Source of the DNA: Faecalimicrobium dakarense | GTDB taxonomy: Bacteria > Bacillota > Clostridia > Peptostreptococcales > Peptostreptococcaceae | Direction: 5' to 3' | DNA length: 40,201 bases | Assembly (NCBI RefSeq): GCF_000499525.1 | Contig: NZ_HG529388.1 | Span: 1 to 40,201 of the forward strand | Shown here: in pieces, positions 9,206 through 18,142 of the stretch | Layout: every line of letters begins with the position of its first letter | Numbering within the stretch: the first letter of the stretch is position 1 | Program-made: the position numbers and the translations under genes | Notes under the pieces: generated by a model | The model's input: the letters and a program-made list of their open reading frames with translations, nothing else | The model's database searches: none | Told to the model about the DNA's origin: nothing

Positions 9206-11492
9206 ATGAGTAGGATTAATAAAAATAAAATGAAGGTAGTAGTTCCCCTATCAATTGCAATTGCAGTAACAAGTGCAAATTCTCTAGTTCTTGTAAATGC
9301 TAATTCAAACTCAAATAAAATGCAATACACATCAAATAGCATGGTACAATCAGATAATTTAATAAAAAATTCTGGATTTGAAAATGAAAATAGTAAAGAG
9401 TTTTGGGAATTTATTGGAGGTTCAGGCATAGCTAGTAACAACCCATATAATGGGAAACATTTTTACTTAGATGGTGGAAGTGAAAATAAAATAAAGCAAA
9501 CTGTTATAGCACCTAAAACAGGAAACTATGATGTATCAGCTTGGCTATCAATTGGTGGAAGAAATAGTAAAATATCAGTTATAGATAAAAAGAGTGGAGA
9601 AATAATTTCACAAATGGAAATTGATGCAAAAAGTACTTACAATCAATATGTATTAAATCAAGTTTACTTAGAAAAAGGAGCTGAAGTAGAAGTTGTTATT
9701 ATAGCAGGTTCTGGATGGGTAAATGGAGATGAAATTACAATGAATTTAAGTGAAACAGAGTATAATGACATAAAAACAATAGAATTTTACAATCAAGTTG
9801 GAAATGTAAATATAGATAATGAGAAAAAATCAATAGAATTTCATGTTCCATATGGTACAGATGTAAGTCAAATTAAACTTAAATCCATTGAAGTATCTAG
9901 AGGTGCAACTGTAAACTACAAATCCGATGATGTATTAGATTTTACAACTCCTCAAATATTTAAAGTATCATCAGAAAAGTCTAGTGAAGATTGGACAGTA
10001 AACTGTATTGTAAAAGAAAAACAAGCAATAGTAACATCATCAAATAAAGAAATAGAAGATGGGTTTAATTGGGCAATGAATAAAACAAGTCAGTTTGTGA
10101 TGACTGGTAAAAAAGGTATAGTTAATAAAGATGAGAATAGACCAAATGGTGATGGAACAGGAGAAAAAGAGTATTTACCATCATACTGGGCAGGTTACTA
10201 TGACAGAACTGCATTTTATGGTAGAGATTTTGTCCATCAAGCAACAGGTGCACAAATAGCAGGATTAAGAGACGAGAATTTCTCTATTTTCAAGGTATTT
10301 GCTAAAAATGCAACAGAATCAAGAAAGTGGTATACACTTTGGGCGTTTAACTTTGATGGATCACCACATACAATAGATTATAAAAATGATAATAATTTTG
10401 TAAGAGAAGTTCCAGCACAATTTGAACTTGTAGAAAAGGCTTATGAACAGTATTTATGGACAGGAGACAAAAGATATATAGAAGATGATGAATTATGGAA
10501 TTTCTATACTAAGGTTATGACAGATTACATTGATTTACATGATGATCAAAATCCAAATGGTATAGCTGAGGGAAAGGGTGGAATTTTCCAAGGTTCATGT
10601 ACTTATAATGAAAGAGGAGAACATCCAATAGAGGCAGGAGATGCTATAGGCTCACAATATCAAGCAACTTTAGCTTATGCAGGAATGCTTGAAGCAAGAG
10701 GTGAGAAAAAAGAGTCCCAAAAGTGGTATAAAAAAGCAGAGTCATTAAAAAAATACTTCAATGAAGAATGGAGTGTAATTGACCCTAATAATAAGGATGA
10801 AAATTATGCAAGAATCATAGATAAAGATGGAAAGAAGAAAAATGACTTTGGAAAGAAATAGTTGGTTTATACCGATGAAATTAATTACAGAACCAGGAAC
10901 AAGAAATGATAAATATCTAGATTATATATCAGAAAAATTAGGAAATGGTATAAATACTACACCAGAAGCACCTAGAAATATAGAAGCATATACTTATATA
11001 CCAGATACATACTTCCCATACAATAGAAATGAAGAAGCATGGAAATGGATGAAATATATACTAAGCGTAAGAGATGATGATCATGAGCGTCCATCACAAG
11101 GTACAAATGGAGATTATCCAGAAATATCATTTACATTAGTATCTCAAACTGTAGAGGGTATGATGGGAATAGAAGCTAATGCACCTGATAAATCAGTGGT
11201 AACAGCTCCACGTTTACCGAAAGATGTAGATTGGATAAAAATAGATAATCTAGAAATGGGAGAATATGAACTTTCAATAAATCATAATGGACTTGATATG
11301 ACAACTTTAACTAATAACTCATCAAAAAATTTAAAATGGGAAGCAAGATTCTATGGAGATTATGACTACATAGTGGTAGAAGGTAAGAAATTTAAAGCTA
11401 AGAAAAAAGAAGTAAATGGAGAATTAGTAAGTTATAGGGATGTATCAGTTAAGAAAAATGATACAGTAGATGTAAAAGCTACTAATAAGTAA
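9206..11492 (+). pseudogene. Secreted six-hairpin glycosidase with carbohydrate-binding N-terminus, frameshifted
   Basis: A secreted enzyme of about 760 residues split by one frameshift. The first frame (9206-10861) has a signal peptide (basic MSRINKNKMK, hydrophobic core, cleavage near VLVNANS), a carbohydrate-binding-like beta domain (NLIKNSGFENEN...), an Ig-like domain with the pattern VPYGTDVSQIKLKSIEVS, and the start of an (alpha/alpha)6 catalytic domain (SYWAGYYDRTAFYGRDFVHQ, LWAFNFDGSPHTIDY, FVREVPAQFELVEKAY). The second frame (open through 11492) continues it with NSWFIPMKLITEPGTRNDKY and a C-terminal beta domain. The frames join near 10836-10860 by removing one A from a short A run. 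Six-hairpin glycosidases include glucosidases and debranching-type enzymes; I cannot assign the family number. No LPXTG anchor is visible, so the protein would be released. It is the last gene of the sugar locus. Confidence 0.75.
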
Positions 11493-11512
11493 AAAATTAT
11501 AAACTATAAATG

Positions 11513-11541
11513 AAAGCTTTCAGTTTTACTGGGAGCTTTTT
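11513..11541 (+). terminator. Terminator of the sugar operon
   Basis: A 12-bp stem (11513-11524 with 11528-11539, AAAGCTTTCAGT against ACTGGGAGCTTT with two G-U pairs) ends in TTTTT. Confidence 0.75.
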
Positions 11542-11571
11542 GATTTAGTAAACTAGGATGGATACCTTGAA

Positions 11572-11600
11572 TTGACTAGATTATTGTGGTATATTAAAAT
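11572..11600 (+). promoter_or_regulatory. Promoter of secG
   Basis: TTGACT (11572-11577) and TAAAAT (11595-11600) with 17-bp spacing, about 40 bp upstream of the secG start. Confidence 0.5.
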
Positions 11601-11642
11601 ATGATTTAAACTTAATATACATAAAGATAGGAGGGATTATAG

Positions 11643-11873
11643 ATGGACATAGGAACTATATTAATGGGTGTACAAGTTGTACTAGCTGTACTTTTAATAG
11701 TTAGTATAATGCCACAGGATAGTAAAGGTGCTCTTCCTTCACAATTTGGTGGAGAAGGAAATCAAACTTACTTTAAACCAAAAGGAAAAGAAGCTTTTCT
11801 TGGTAGATTAACTAAAATAACATCAGTGTTATTTTTCTTAAATGCATTAGCAATGCTTTTATTAAAGAAGTAA
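11643..11873 (+). CDS. secG: Protein translocase subunit SecG
   Basis: 76-residue membrane protein with two hydrophobic helices (LMGVQVVLAVLLIVSIMPQ and TSVLFFLNALAMLLL) joined by the conserved loop QDSKGALPSQFGGEG. Size and topology are normal for SecG, the accessory subunit of the SecYEG channel. GGAGGG precedes the ATG. Its place ahead of rnr, smpB and ssrA is a conserved order in clostridia, although here about 1.6 kb of other genes lies between secG and rnr. Confidence 0.96.
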   Translation: MDIGTILMGVQVVLAVLLIVSIMPQDSKGALPSQFGGEGNQTYFKPKGKEAFLGRLTKITSVLFFLNALAMLLLKK

Positions 11874-12006
11874 TATTAAATAACAGGCCATTATTTAATA
11901 AATGTATTTAAGGTATTATTTAAAAGTTAAATTTAATTTTTAAAAAGATAATGTATTGAAGTAAAATATAAAAATTTTATTTTAATACATTATTTTATTT
12001 TAAATA

Positions 12007-12050
12007 AAAAAGCTATGGAAAAAGGTTATATACCAATTCCATAGCTTTTT
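12007..12050. terminator. Bidirectional terminator between secG and the DUF898-like gene
   Basis: A 14-bp perfect stem (12007-12020 with 12037-12050, AAAAAGCTATGGAA) flanked by A and T runs, placed between two convergent genes. Confidence 0.85.
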
Positions 12051-12057
12051 TATAATC

Positions 12058-12369
12058 TTAGTTATCAAATACTGTATTCTTAGCTTTCCATTCTTCCATT
12101 TTTATTTCAAGCCAGAAACCATATATTCCAAGTGTTATTATAGTTAATAACCACCATTTTATATAGTTAACGAATAATGACCCACCTGTTCCAGTAAATT
12201 TAAGTCTTCTACCTTCTATAACTGTATGCTTTTTAATCCAGCTATGCTTTAAAGTAACAGCCCAAGGCGTAGCAATTCCTAAAGTAAAAGCAGATATTAA
12301 AAATGATATGATATTAATTCCTATAAGTTCTAAAACTCCACCATCAAATTCTGATCTTTGATAATCCAT
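12058..12369 (-). CDS. DUF898-like small membrane protein
   Basis: 103-residue protein with two or three membrane helices (LELIGINIISFLISAFTLGI and WWLLTIITLGIYGFW) and the basic segment LKHSWIKKHTVIEGRRLKF. The repeated TLGI[AY] and WxxxL pattern resembles the DUF898 (YjgN) family, of unknown function. GGGAG precedes the ATG. It is monocistronic and convergent with secG. No specific role can be proposed. Confidence 0.7.
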   Translation of the reverse strand: MDYQRSEFDGGVLELIGINIISFLISAFTLGIATPWAVTLKHSWIKKHTVIEGRRLKFTGTGGSLFVNYIKWWLLTIITLGIYGFWLEIKMEEWKAKNTVFDN

Positions 12370-12576
12370 TATGTCATCTCCCTCTGTGATTTATGATATT
12401 GTAATTATACACTAATATTTAATAAATGAAACTTAATTAAACCTTAAAAAAATATTTTTTAATTTTAAGGTAAACTGTGGGATTTAGATTGTGAATATTT
12501 ATAGGAATAGTTTTTATTTGATTTAACAATGAAACTATGTAGTGAAATGGTAATTTATTAAACGTTAAACGTATAA

Positions 12577-12620
12577 AAAAATGTAACCTTAGATATAATA
12601 TATATTTAAGGTTACATTTT
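12577..12620 (-). terminator. Terminator of the small coat-protein operon
   Basis: Stem AAATGTAACCTTA with TAAGGTTACATTT around a 15-base loop. On the minus strand it ends in a T run, directly after the stop codon at 12624. Confidence 0.8.
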
Positions 12621-12623
12621 TTA

Positions 12624-12872
12624 CTACCCTTGAGAAACTTGTTGCTTAACTATTGAAATTTCAGTTGGTGAAGCAGGCTGTGCTGGAATATAATAGCCTT
12701 TTTCTTTAGCTTTTTTGAAAAGATTATATTGACGTATTTCATCTTGATCTCTCATTTGTTGTAGAGTTTGACGAAGTTGTTCATTTTCAGTTTGAGCTAT
12801 TATACCACCATAGCCAGCTAAGCTAGCATTTATACCAGCTAAATAATCATTTACTATCTCTTTTTCTTGCAT
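12624..12872 (-). CDS. CotF-like spore coat protein, C-terminal-type
   Basis: 82-residue soluble protein whose sequence (EKEIVNDYLAGINASLAGYG, then QLRQTLQQMRDQDEIRQYN and KGYYIPAQPAS near the end) follows the second helical half of the CotF family of spore coat proteins. These are made in the mother cell or at the spore surface. AGGAGG lies before the ATG. It follows the 61-residue partner by 11 bp, and the two together have the length and order of a full CotF, which suggests a family member encoded in two pieces. Confidence 0.8.
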   Translation of the reverse strand: MQEKEIVNDYLAGINASLAGYGGIIAQTENEQLRQTLQQMRDQDEIRQYNLFKKAKEKGYYIPAQPASPTEISIVKQQVSQG

Positions 12873-12883
12873 TTGTTTACCTC

Positions 12884-13069
12884 CTATCCTAAGAACATTA
12901 TTAGTTTTTCTTTGCTCGACTTTGCATCTTGAGCGTCTTTTTCAAACATTTGCTTTAACTCTGGATCAGCGCATTGTAAAGCATAGTCATTTAACTTCTT
13001 TTCAATTGTGCAGTGAGCACCAATTAAATGTCTTAGATTTTGTAGTTCTAATTCATTTAAATTACCCAT
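12884..13069 (-). CDS. CotF-like spore coat protein, N-terminal-type
   Basis: 61-residue helical protein from the ATG at 13069. An in-frame TTG nine bases upstream is less likely because AAAGGAG sits properly before the ATG. The sequence LNELELQNLRHLIGAHCTIE and the ADPELKQMFEKDAQDA repeat are typical of the first ferritin-like helical pair of CotF proteins. A possible sporulation-type -10 (CATACAAC on the minus strand, 13122-13115) lies upstream. It is probably cotranscribed with the downstream 82-residue gene. Confidence 0.78.
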   Translation of the reverse strand: MGNLNELELQNLRHLIGAHCTIEKKLNDYALQCADPELKQMFEKDAQDAKSSKEKLIMFLG

Positions 13070-13175
13070 AATAGTCAACTCCTTTACTTTAGATTCAGTA
13101 GTATTATTATCGAAGTTGTATGAGTATATTCAACAAAATAACTAATAATATCTTTTCTTATTATAGAAGATAATG

Positions 13176-13242
13176 TAATATAATTTATTTATTAGGAATT
13201 AGAATGGTTTTACTGTGTAATATTAATAAATAAATTATATTA
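13176..13242. repeat. Perfect 19-bp A/T-only inverted repeat
   Basis: TAATATAATTTATTTATTA at 13176-13194 is the exact reverse complement of 13224-13242. The 29-bp loop between them contains almost all the G and C of the element. There is no coding role. It could be a cruciform, a transcript hairpin or a small MITE-like unit. Confidence 0.7.
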
Positions 13243-13328
13243 AAAAAATATATCACTTATAAAAAGTATTTAAATTATAAAAAAATTTATTTTAAACATT
13301 AATTAATTTGTCAAGACTATTTACCAGT

Positions 13329-13357
13329 TTTACCAAAGTATTACAATAGTGTATAAT
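13329..13357 (+). promoter_or_regulatory. Promoter of rnr-smpB
   Basis: TTTACC (13329-13334), 17 bp, TATAAT (13352-13357). Confidence 0.6.
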
Positions 13358-13503
13358 GATTAAATGGTAATAATAAAATATAAATATAGAATTAATAAAG
13401 TAAATAAGTATTAATTATATACAATTAATATCATAGTATAAAATATAATAAATTTTTTTAAAGTAAAAAGATTTATACAAATAAAGAACATGGAGGTAAG
13501 TTA

Positions 13504-15663
13504 ATGTTACCAGGACTTAAAGAACGTTTATTGGGACTTATAAATGATTCAGATTATAGCCCTTTAAGGAAAGAAGAATTAGCAGTTATATTTGATATAC
13601 ATGCGTGTGAAGCTGCAATGTTTTATAACTTTTTAGATGAACTAGAAGAAGACGGATATATATGTAAAACTAAAAAGGAAAAAATAATAGCACCTAAAAC
13701 AATGGGATACTTTGTAGGGAAATTTGTATCACATAGAAAAGGATTTGGATTTGTTGAATCTGATGAAGAATATACACAAGATTTATTTATCCCAGCCAGC
13801 GATATAAATGGAGCTATGCATAACGATAGAGTTATGGCTGAAATAGTAACACCAGCTACTGATGAAAGAAGGGCTGAAGGTAAAATAGTAAAAGTTATTC
13901 AAAGAGAAATAACTAGAATTGTTGGAGTATTCCAACCAAATAAAAATTTTGGATTTGTTATACCTGACGATAAAAAGTTTAATAAAGATATATATGTACC
14001 TAAAAAATTCTTTAGTGGTGCAAGAGAAAATGATAAGGTTGTATGCGAAATAACTGTATGGCCTAAAGAAGATAGAAAACCAGAAGGTAAAGTTGTTGAG
14101 GTATTAGGACAAAAAGGATTAAAAGAAGTAGAAATACATTCTATAATAAAAGCTCATGGATTACCTGAAGAATTCCCTAAAAAGGTATTAGATGAAGCAG
14201 AACATGTAGCTATCCCAATACCACAAGAAGAAATGGAAAGAAGATTAGATATAAGAGGTTTAAAAACATTTACAATAGATGGAGACGACGCTAAAGACTT
14301 AGATGATGCTATATCTATAGAGATGTTAGATAACGGAAACTTCAGTTTAGGTGTTCATATAGCAGACGTTACTCATTATGTAAGAGAAAAAAGTAAATTA
14401 GATAAAGAAGCTTTAAAAAGAGCAACTTCAGTTTACTTAGTAGACACAGTAATACCAATGCTACCTAAAACACTTTCTAATGGAGTGTGTAGTTTAAATC
14501 CTAACGAAGATAAACTTGCTTTATCAGTATTTATGGAAATAGACCACAAAGGTAATGTTGTTAAATATGATATAAAAGAAACTATAATAGATTCAGATGC
14601 TAGAATGACATATACAGAAGTGTCAGATATTTTAGAAAATGATGATAAAGAGTTAAAAGAAAAATATTCTAATTTAGTAGAAGAATTTAAAAATGCAGAA
14701 ACTTTAGCTAGAATATTAATGAATAGAAGAACAAAAAGAGGTTCAATAGACTTTGACTTCCCAGAAGCTAAAATAATATTAGATAAAGAAGGTAAAGTTT
14801 TAGAGATACAACAATATGAAAGAAGAATATCAAATAAAATAATAGAAGAATTTATGCTTATAAGTAATGAAACAGTAGCAGAGCATTTCTTCTGGTTAAA
14901 TGTTCCTTTCGTTTATAGAATACATGAAACTCCATCAGTAGAAAAAATGCAAAACTTAAGCAAGTTTGTTTCTACATTTGGGTATACTATAAAAGGTGAT
15001 ATGGAAGAAGTACACCCTAAAGCTCTTCAATCAATAGTTGAAGGGATAAAAGGAAAAAGAGAAGAAGAAGCAATAAGTACAATAATGCTTCGTTCACTAA
15101 GACAGGCAAAATATGCTCCTGAATGTGTAGGTCACTTTGGATTAGCAGCTAAATATTACTGCCACTTTACTTCTCCAATAAGAAGATATCCAGACCTTCA
15201 AATACACAGAATAATAAAAGAGCAATTAAATCATAAATTAAATCAAAAAAGACAAGACCAACTTAAAAATATAGTAGATTATGCATCAGTTCAATCATCA
15301 GAGAGAGAAAGAAGTGCAGACCTTGCAGAAAGAGATGTTAAAGACTACTATAAAGCAGTATATATGTATGATAAGATTGGTGAAGAATTTGACGGTGTAG
15401 TATCAAGTGTAACTTCATTTGGTATGTTTATAGAACTTCCTGATACTGTTGAAGGACTTATAAGACTTGCAAATATTACTGATGACTATTATATTTATGA
15501 CGATACAACATATACTATAATGGGAGAGCGAACTAAGAAGACTTTCAGAATAGGTGATCCTGTTAGAATAAAAGTTGATAATGTAAATATAGACGCTAGA
15601 GAAATAGACTTTAAGTTATTATATAAAATAGATGAAAATACAAATGTAGATAATGAAGAGTAA
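13504..15663 (+). CDS. rnr: Ribonuclease R
   Basis: 3'-to-5' exoribonuclease of the RNB family, 719 residues. It has an N-terminal winged-helix segment, two cold-shock-like OB domains (GFGFVESDEEYTQDLFIPA and NFGFVIPDDKKFNKDIYVP), the RNB catalytic domain from about residue 240 with the metal-binding aspartates of DGDDAKDLDDAI, and a C-terminal S1 domain (GEEFDGVVSSVTSFGMFIEL). The end lacks the long basic tail of Gram-negative RNase R. GGAGGT lies upstream of the ATG. RNase R acts with SmpB and tmRNA in degrading non-stop messages, in keeping with smpB and ssrA downstream. Confidence 0.97.
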   Translation: MLPGLKERLLGLINDSDYSPLRKEELAVIFDIHACEAAMFYNFLDELEEDGYICKTKKEKIIAPKTMGYFVGKFVSHRKGFGFVESDEEYTQDLFIPASDINGAMHNDRVMAEIVTPATDERRAEGKIVKVIQREITRIVGVFQPNKNFGFVIPDDKKFNKDIYVPKKFFSGARENDKVVCEITVWPKEDRKPEGKVVEVLGQKGLKEVEIHSIIKAHGLPEEFPKKVLDEAEHVAIPIPQEEMERRLDIRGLKTFTIDGDDAKDLDDAISIEMLDNGNFSLGVHIADVTHYVREKSKLDKEALKRATSVYLVDTVIPMLPKTLSNGVCSLNPNEDKLALSVFMEIDHKGNVVKYDIKETIIDSDARMTYTEVSDILENDDKELKEKYSNLVEEFKNAETLARILMNRRTKRGSIDFDFPEAKIILDKEGKVLEIQQYERRISNKIIEEFMLISNETVAEHFFWLNVPFVYRIHETPSVEKMQNLSKFVSTFGYTIKGDMEEVHPKALQSIVEGIKGKREEEAISTIMLRSLRQAKYAPECVGHFGLAAKYYCHFTSPIRRYPDLQIHRIIKEQLNHKLNQKRQDQLKNIVDYASVQSSERERSADLAERDVKDYYKAVYMYDKIGEEFDGVVSSVTSFGMFIELPDTVEGLIRLANITDDYYIYDDTTYTIMGERTKKTFRIGDPVRIKVDNVNIDAREIDFKLLYKIDENTNVDNEE

Positions 15664-15674
15664 TCTATAAATAG

Positions 15675-15713
15675 TGTATTAGTCAATATGACATAGTCAT
15701 GTTGACTAATACA
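15675..15713 (+). other. Long hairpin between rnr and smpB
   Basis: TGTATTAGTCAA (15675-15686) pairs with 15702-15713, and an inner ATGAC/GTCAT extends the stem. No T tract follows, so it is more likely an RNA processing or stability element than a terminator. Confidence 0.55.
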
Positions 15714-15791
15714 TGTAAATATGGTATATTTTTACTAAATAAATAAGCTTATTGTTTATGAATAATATAGAAGTTAAGAAGGTGAATTTAT

Positions 15792-16247
15792 ATGACTGGT
15801 AAAAAGGTATTAGCTAGTAATAGAAAAGCAAGACATGAGTACTTTATAGAAGAAACTTATGAATGTGGAATAGAATTAAAAGGTACAGAAGTAAAATCTA
15901 TAAGACAAGGTAAGTTAAACTTAAGTGACGGATTTGCATCTGTTGATAATAGTGAAGTATTTTTAAAACAAGTTCATATAAGTCCATACGAGCAAGGGAA
16001 CATATTTAATGTTGATCCTTTAAGAACTAGAAAATTATTACTTCATAAGCATGAAATAAGAAAGCTTATAGGTGCTACTACTATAAAAGGTTACTCATTA
16101 GTTCCTTTAAGTGTTTATCTTAAAAATGGTAAAGTTAAAGTAGAATTAGCACTAGCAAAAGGTAAAAAACTATATGATAAGCGTCAAGACTTAGCTAAAA
16201 AAGATGCTCAAAGAAATATAGAAAGAGAAATGCGTGGAAAATACTAA
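15792..16247 (+). CDS. smpB: SsrA-binding protein SmpB
   Basis: 151 residues, the normal length. Family signatures are [52 protein letters not shown] and the basic C-terminal tail [17 protein letters not shown]. It binds tmRNA and brings it to stalled ribosomes. AGAAGGTG lies before the ATG, and ssrA follows 150 bp downstream. Confidence 0.97.
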   Translation: MTGKKVLASNRKARHEYFIEETYECGIELKGTEVKSIRQGKLNLSDGFASVDNSEVFLKQVHISPYEQGNIFNVDPLRTRKLLLHKHEIRKLIGATTIKGYSLVPLSVYLKNGKVKVELALAKGKKLYDKRQDLAKKDAQRNIEREMRGKY

Positions 16248-16287
16248 TACTTAAGGTAAAGATTTCTTTAATAACAAGTTAATTACA

Positions 16288-16316
16288 TTGATTTTTGCTT
16301 TAAAAAGTATTATATT
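16288..16316 (+). promoter_or_regulatory. Promoter of ssrA
   Basis: TTGATT (16288-16293), 17 bp, TATATT (16311-16316). It implies a precursor with about 75 extra 5' bases before the mature tmRNA. Confidence 0.55.
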
Positions 16317-16399
16317 ATAGATACACTAAAAATTAAATATAGATGGTGAAACACAAAAGTTTGCGAATTAAAAAGTCTTTAAGACTCTAAACTTACCAC

Positions 16400-16746
16400 G
16401 GGGGCGTAAAGGTTTCGACGTGGGTTTGGAACTTGGGGCTGCGTGTCGTGTTACTCTGGGTCACGTAAAAACTGGGGAAAAAAATAAACGCAAACGATAA
16501 TTACGCTTTAGCAGCTTAATGCTGCTCGACCCGCCGAGCCCTCCTGCCGGTTAGGCCTGGTCGTCATTTATGCAGGGAACTACTTTTAGGGTGTCTCGAC
16601 TGAAAGTGGACTAATTGGGACTGGTCGATCACATAGCCTGCCGCTGGGCGATGTGTGAGACGAGAATCTAAATCAGTTGGCTACACACGTAGATGCAACA
16701 GGGAAAGAGCTTGCGGACAGGGGTTCGATTCCCCTCGTCTCCACCA
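16400..16746 (+). ncRNA. ssrA: Transfer-messenger RNA (tmRNA)
   Basis: The 5' acceptor strand GGGGGCG (16400-16406) pairs with CGTCTCC (16736-16742, with G-U pairs), followed by ACCA at the 3' end. The T arm CAGGGGTTCGATTCCCCT is present. The tag reading frame (16490-16519) encodes ANDNYALAA followed by TAA, which fits the usual ending of proteolysis tags. About 347 nt, normal length. The last 11 bases plus 16 beyond it are repeated exactly at 20274-20300, showing that the 3' end served as an integration site. Confidence 0.97.
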
Positions 16747-16762
16747 TTGAAATCCACGAAAA
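16736..16762 (+). repeat. Direct repeat, left boundary of the island (att-like)
   Basis: A 27-bp sequence beginning CGTCTCCACCATTGAA, starting in the tmRNA acceptor stem and running past its CCA end. It is identical to 20274-20300. Genomic islands commonly use the ssrA 3' end as attachment site. Confidence 0.9.
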
Positions 16763-16795
16763 AGGTATTGGCTAATTAGTCAATACCTTTTTTAT
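16759..16795 (+). terminator. Terminator after ssrA at the left boundary
   Basis: AAAGGTATTGGCTAA pairs completely with TTAGTCAATACCTTT (one G-U), followed by TTTTT. It lies just inside the island. Confidence 0.85.
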
Positions 16796-16847
16796 AATAA
16801 TTAATATAGAAGATAAATATAAACAACATAGGAGTTGAGTTGATATA

Positions 16848-18142
16848 GTGATAAGGGCTAATTGGGATGATTTTAACAAAAAAACAAAGATAAAACTAAA
16901 GCATTTGAAGATATGTGCAGAGTACTATTTTTGAGAAAAAATAAAAAAACATCATATGATTATAGTTATAATATGAATGAAGCAGGGCTTGAATTCCAAC
17001 CAATTTATAATGAAGTTGATAAAAAATGGTATGGAGCTCAATGTAAGTATTTTACTTCAGGTAGTAGTAAATCTAAGTATGATCAAATATATAAATCTTT
17101 ATCTAAAGCTTTTAGTATTTATAAGGGAAAATTAGATGTAGTATATATATATACTAATGATGAATTGAAACCTATATGTACAGAAGAAGAAATAAATTCA
17201 GAATCTAAAACTTCAAGGGTTAAAATTACAAGAGAATCTAAAGAGGAAAATATAGAAGTAAAGTGGATACAGTCAGATAATATTCTTGATGTTATTCGTG
17301 AAGAGTCAAATTTAGATTTATACAAAATGTATTTTTTAGATTCAAGAGAAAATGATTTTATTCAAGAGGGGATAACAATTGAAGAAAATACATTTTTACA
17401 ATCAAATGAATTTATAAATCTTAAATTTGAAAATGGGCAGACATTAGAAGATGTATCCTGTAATATTTTAAGTAGTAAGTTTAAGCTTATTTTAGGTAAT
17501 GCAGGAACAGGTAAATCAATTGGAATGAAATATTTATATAGAAAATTATTAATACAATACAATAATTATTATAAAGGTGAAATAGAGTGGGATGAAAATA
17601 TCTATATACCTGTATTTATAAAATTAAGAGAATGTTCAAATGGAAACTTAGAAGAATTAATCAGAGAGCGATTTAAAGACTATGGTTTAAATCATATTGA
17701 TAAAATAAATAACTACTTTTATTTTTTTGATGGATTAGATGAAATTTCTTATTATGATATAAGTAAAATAACATATTTTATAAAAAGTTTATCAGAAAAA
17801 AATAATATTAAAGGTATAATTGTATCATCTAGGTCTAACTCTAACAACCTTTCATATTTTAGACAAGAGGTTTCTTGGAAAGAGTATAAGTTTGATAAGT
17901 TGAATTATATTGATATTATGAATTACTTTAAATCCAAAGGAGTTTTAGGGAAACAAGAAAAATTAGAGTTATTATCTCAGTCGGCTATTGTAAACCAAAT
18001 TGATGATATCTTTTCTATTAATCTGTTATGGGAAAATATAGATAATATAGATAAAAAGACTTCTAAGATAGATATTATTGAATTAGCAGTTAGACATTGG
18101 ATAAATAAGTCTAAAACTATATGGCTAAAATTGACAATATGA
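16848..18142 (+). pseudogene. Nuclease-NACHT NTPase (defence-type), frameshifted and truncated
   Basis: Remnant of a STAND/NACHT NTPase with a restriction-endonuclease-like N-terminus. From the long ORF at 16913, residues 1-90 look like a PDDEXK-type domain (NEAGLEFQP and WYGAQCKYF would carry the Glu and the Gln-x-Lys, then YDQIYKSLSKAF). The Walker A motif GNAGTGKS is near residue 195, the NACHT-type Walker B FFDGLDE near 271 and the arginine-containing strand IIVSSRS near 305. Upstream, in another frame, a GTG at 16848 encodes ANWDDFNKK. The frames join as NWDDFNKKNKDKTKAFEDMC if the A7 run at 16878-16884 has eight A. The protein ends after about 409 residues, without the large C-terminal sensor repeats usual in this class, and its last codons overlap the WYL gene. 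NACHT proteins of this kind act in anti-phage defence; the copy here should be inactive. Confidence 0.7.

Larger units (their letters stand above)
13070..13503. other. Intergenic region between the coat operon and rnr
   Basis: About 430 bp without a gene, strongly A+T-rich. It holds a possible sporulation sigma-factor -10 for the coat genes (13115-13122, minus), a 19-bp inverted repeat (13176-13242) and the rnr promoter (13329-13357). The rnr transcript would have an untranslated leader of about 140 nt in which I see no strong structure. Confidence 0.6.

Noticed and set aside
13079-13130. Firm sigma-E or sigma-K promoter for the small coat genes
   Set aside because: Only a -10-like CATACAAC is seen and the -35 is poor, so it is mentioned only as a possibility.
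16736-16762. A second tRNA or tmRNA gene at 20274
   Set aside because: Only the last 11 bases of ssrA are present at the right end. There is no T arm or other tmRNA part upstream.
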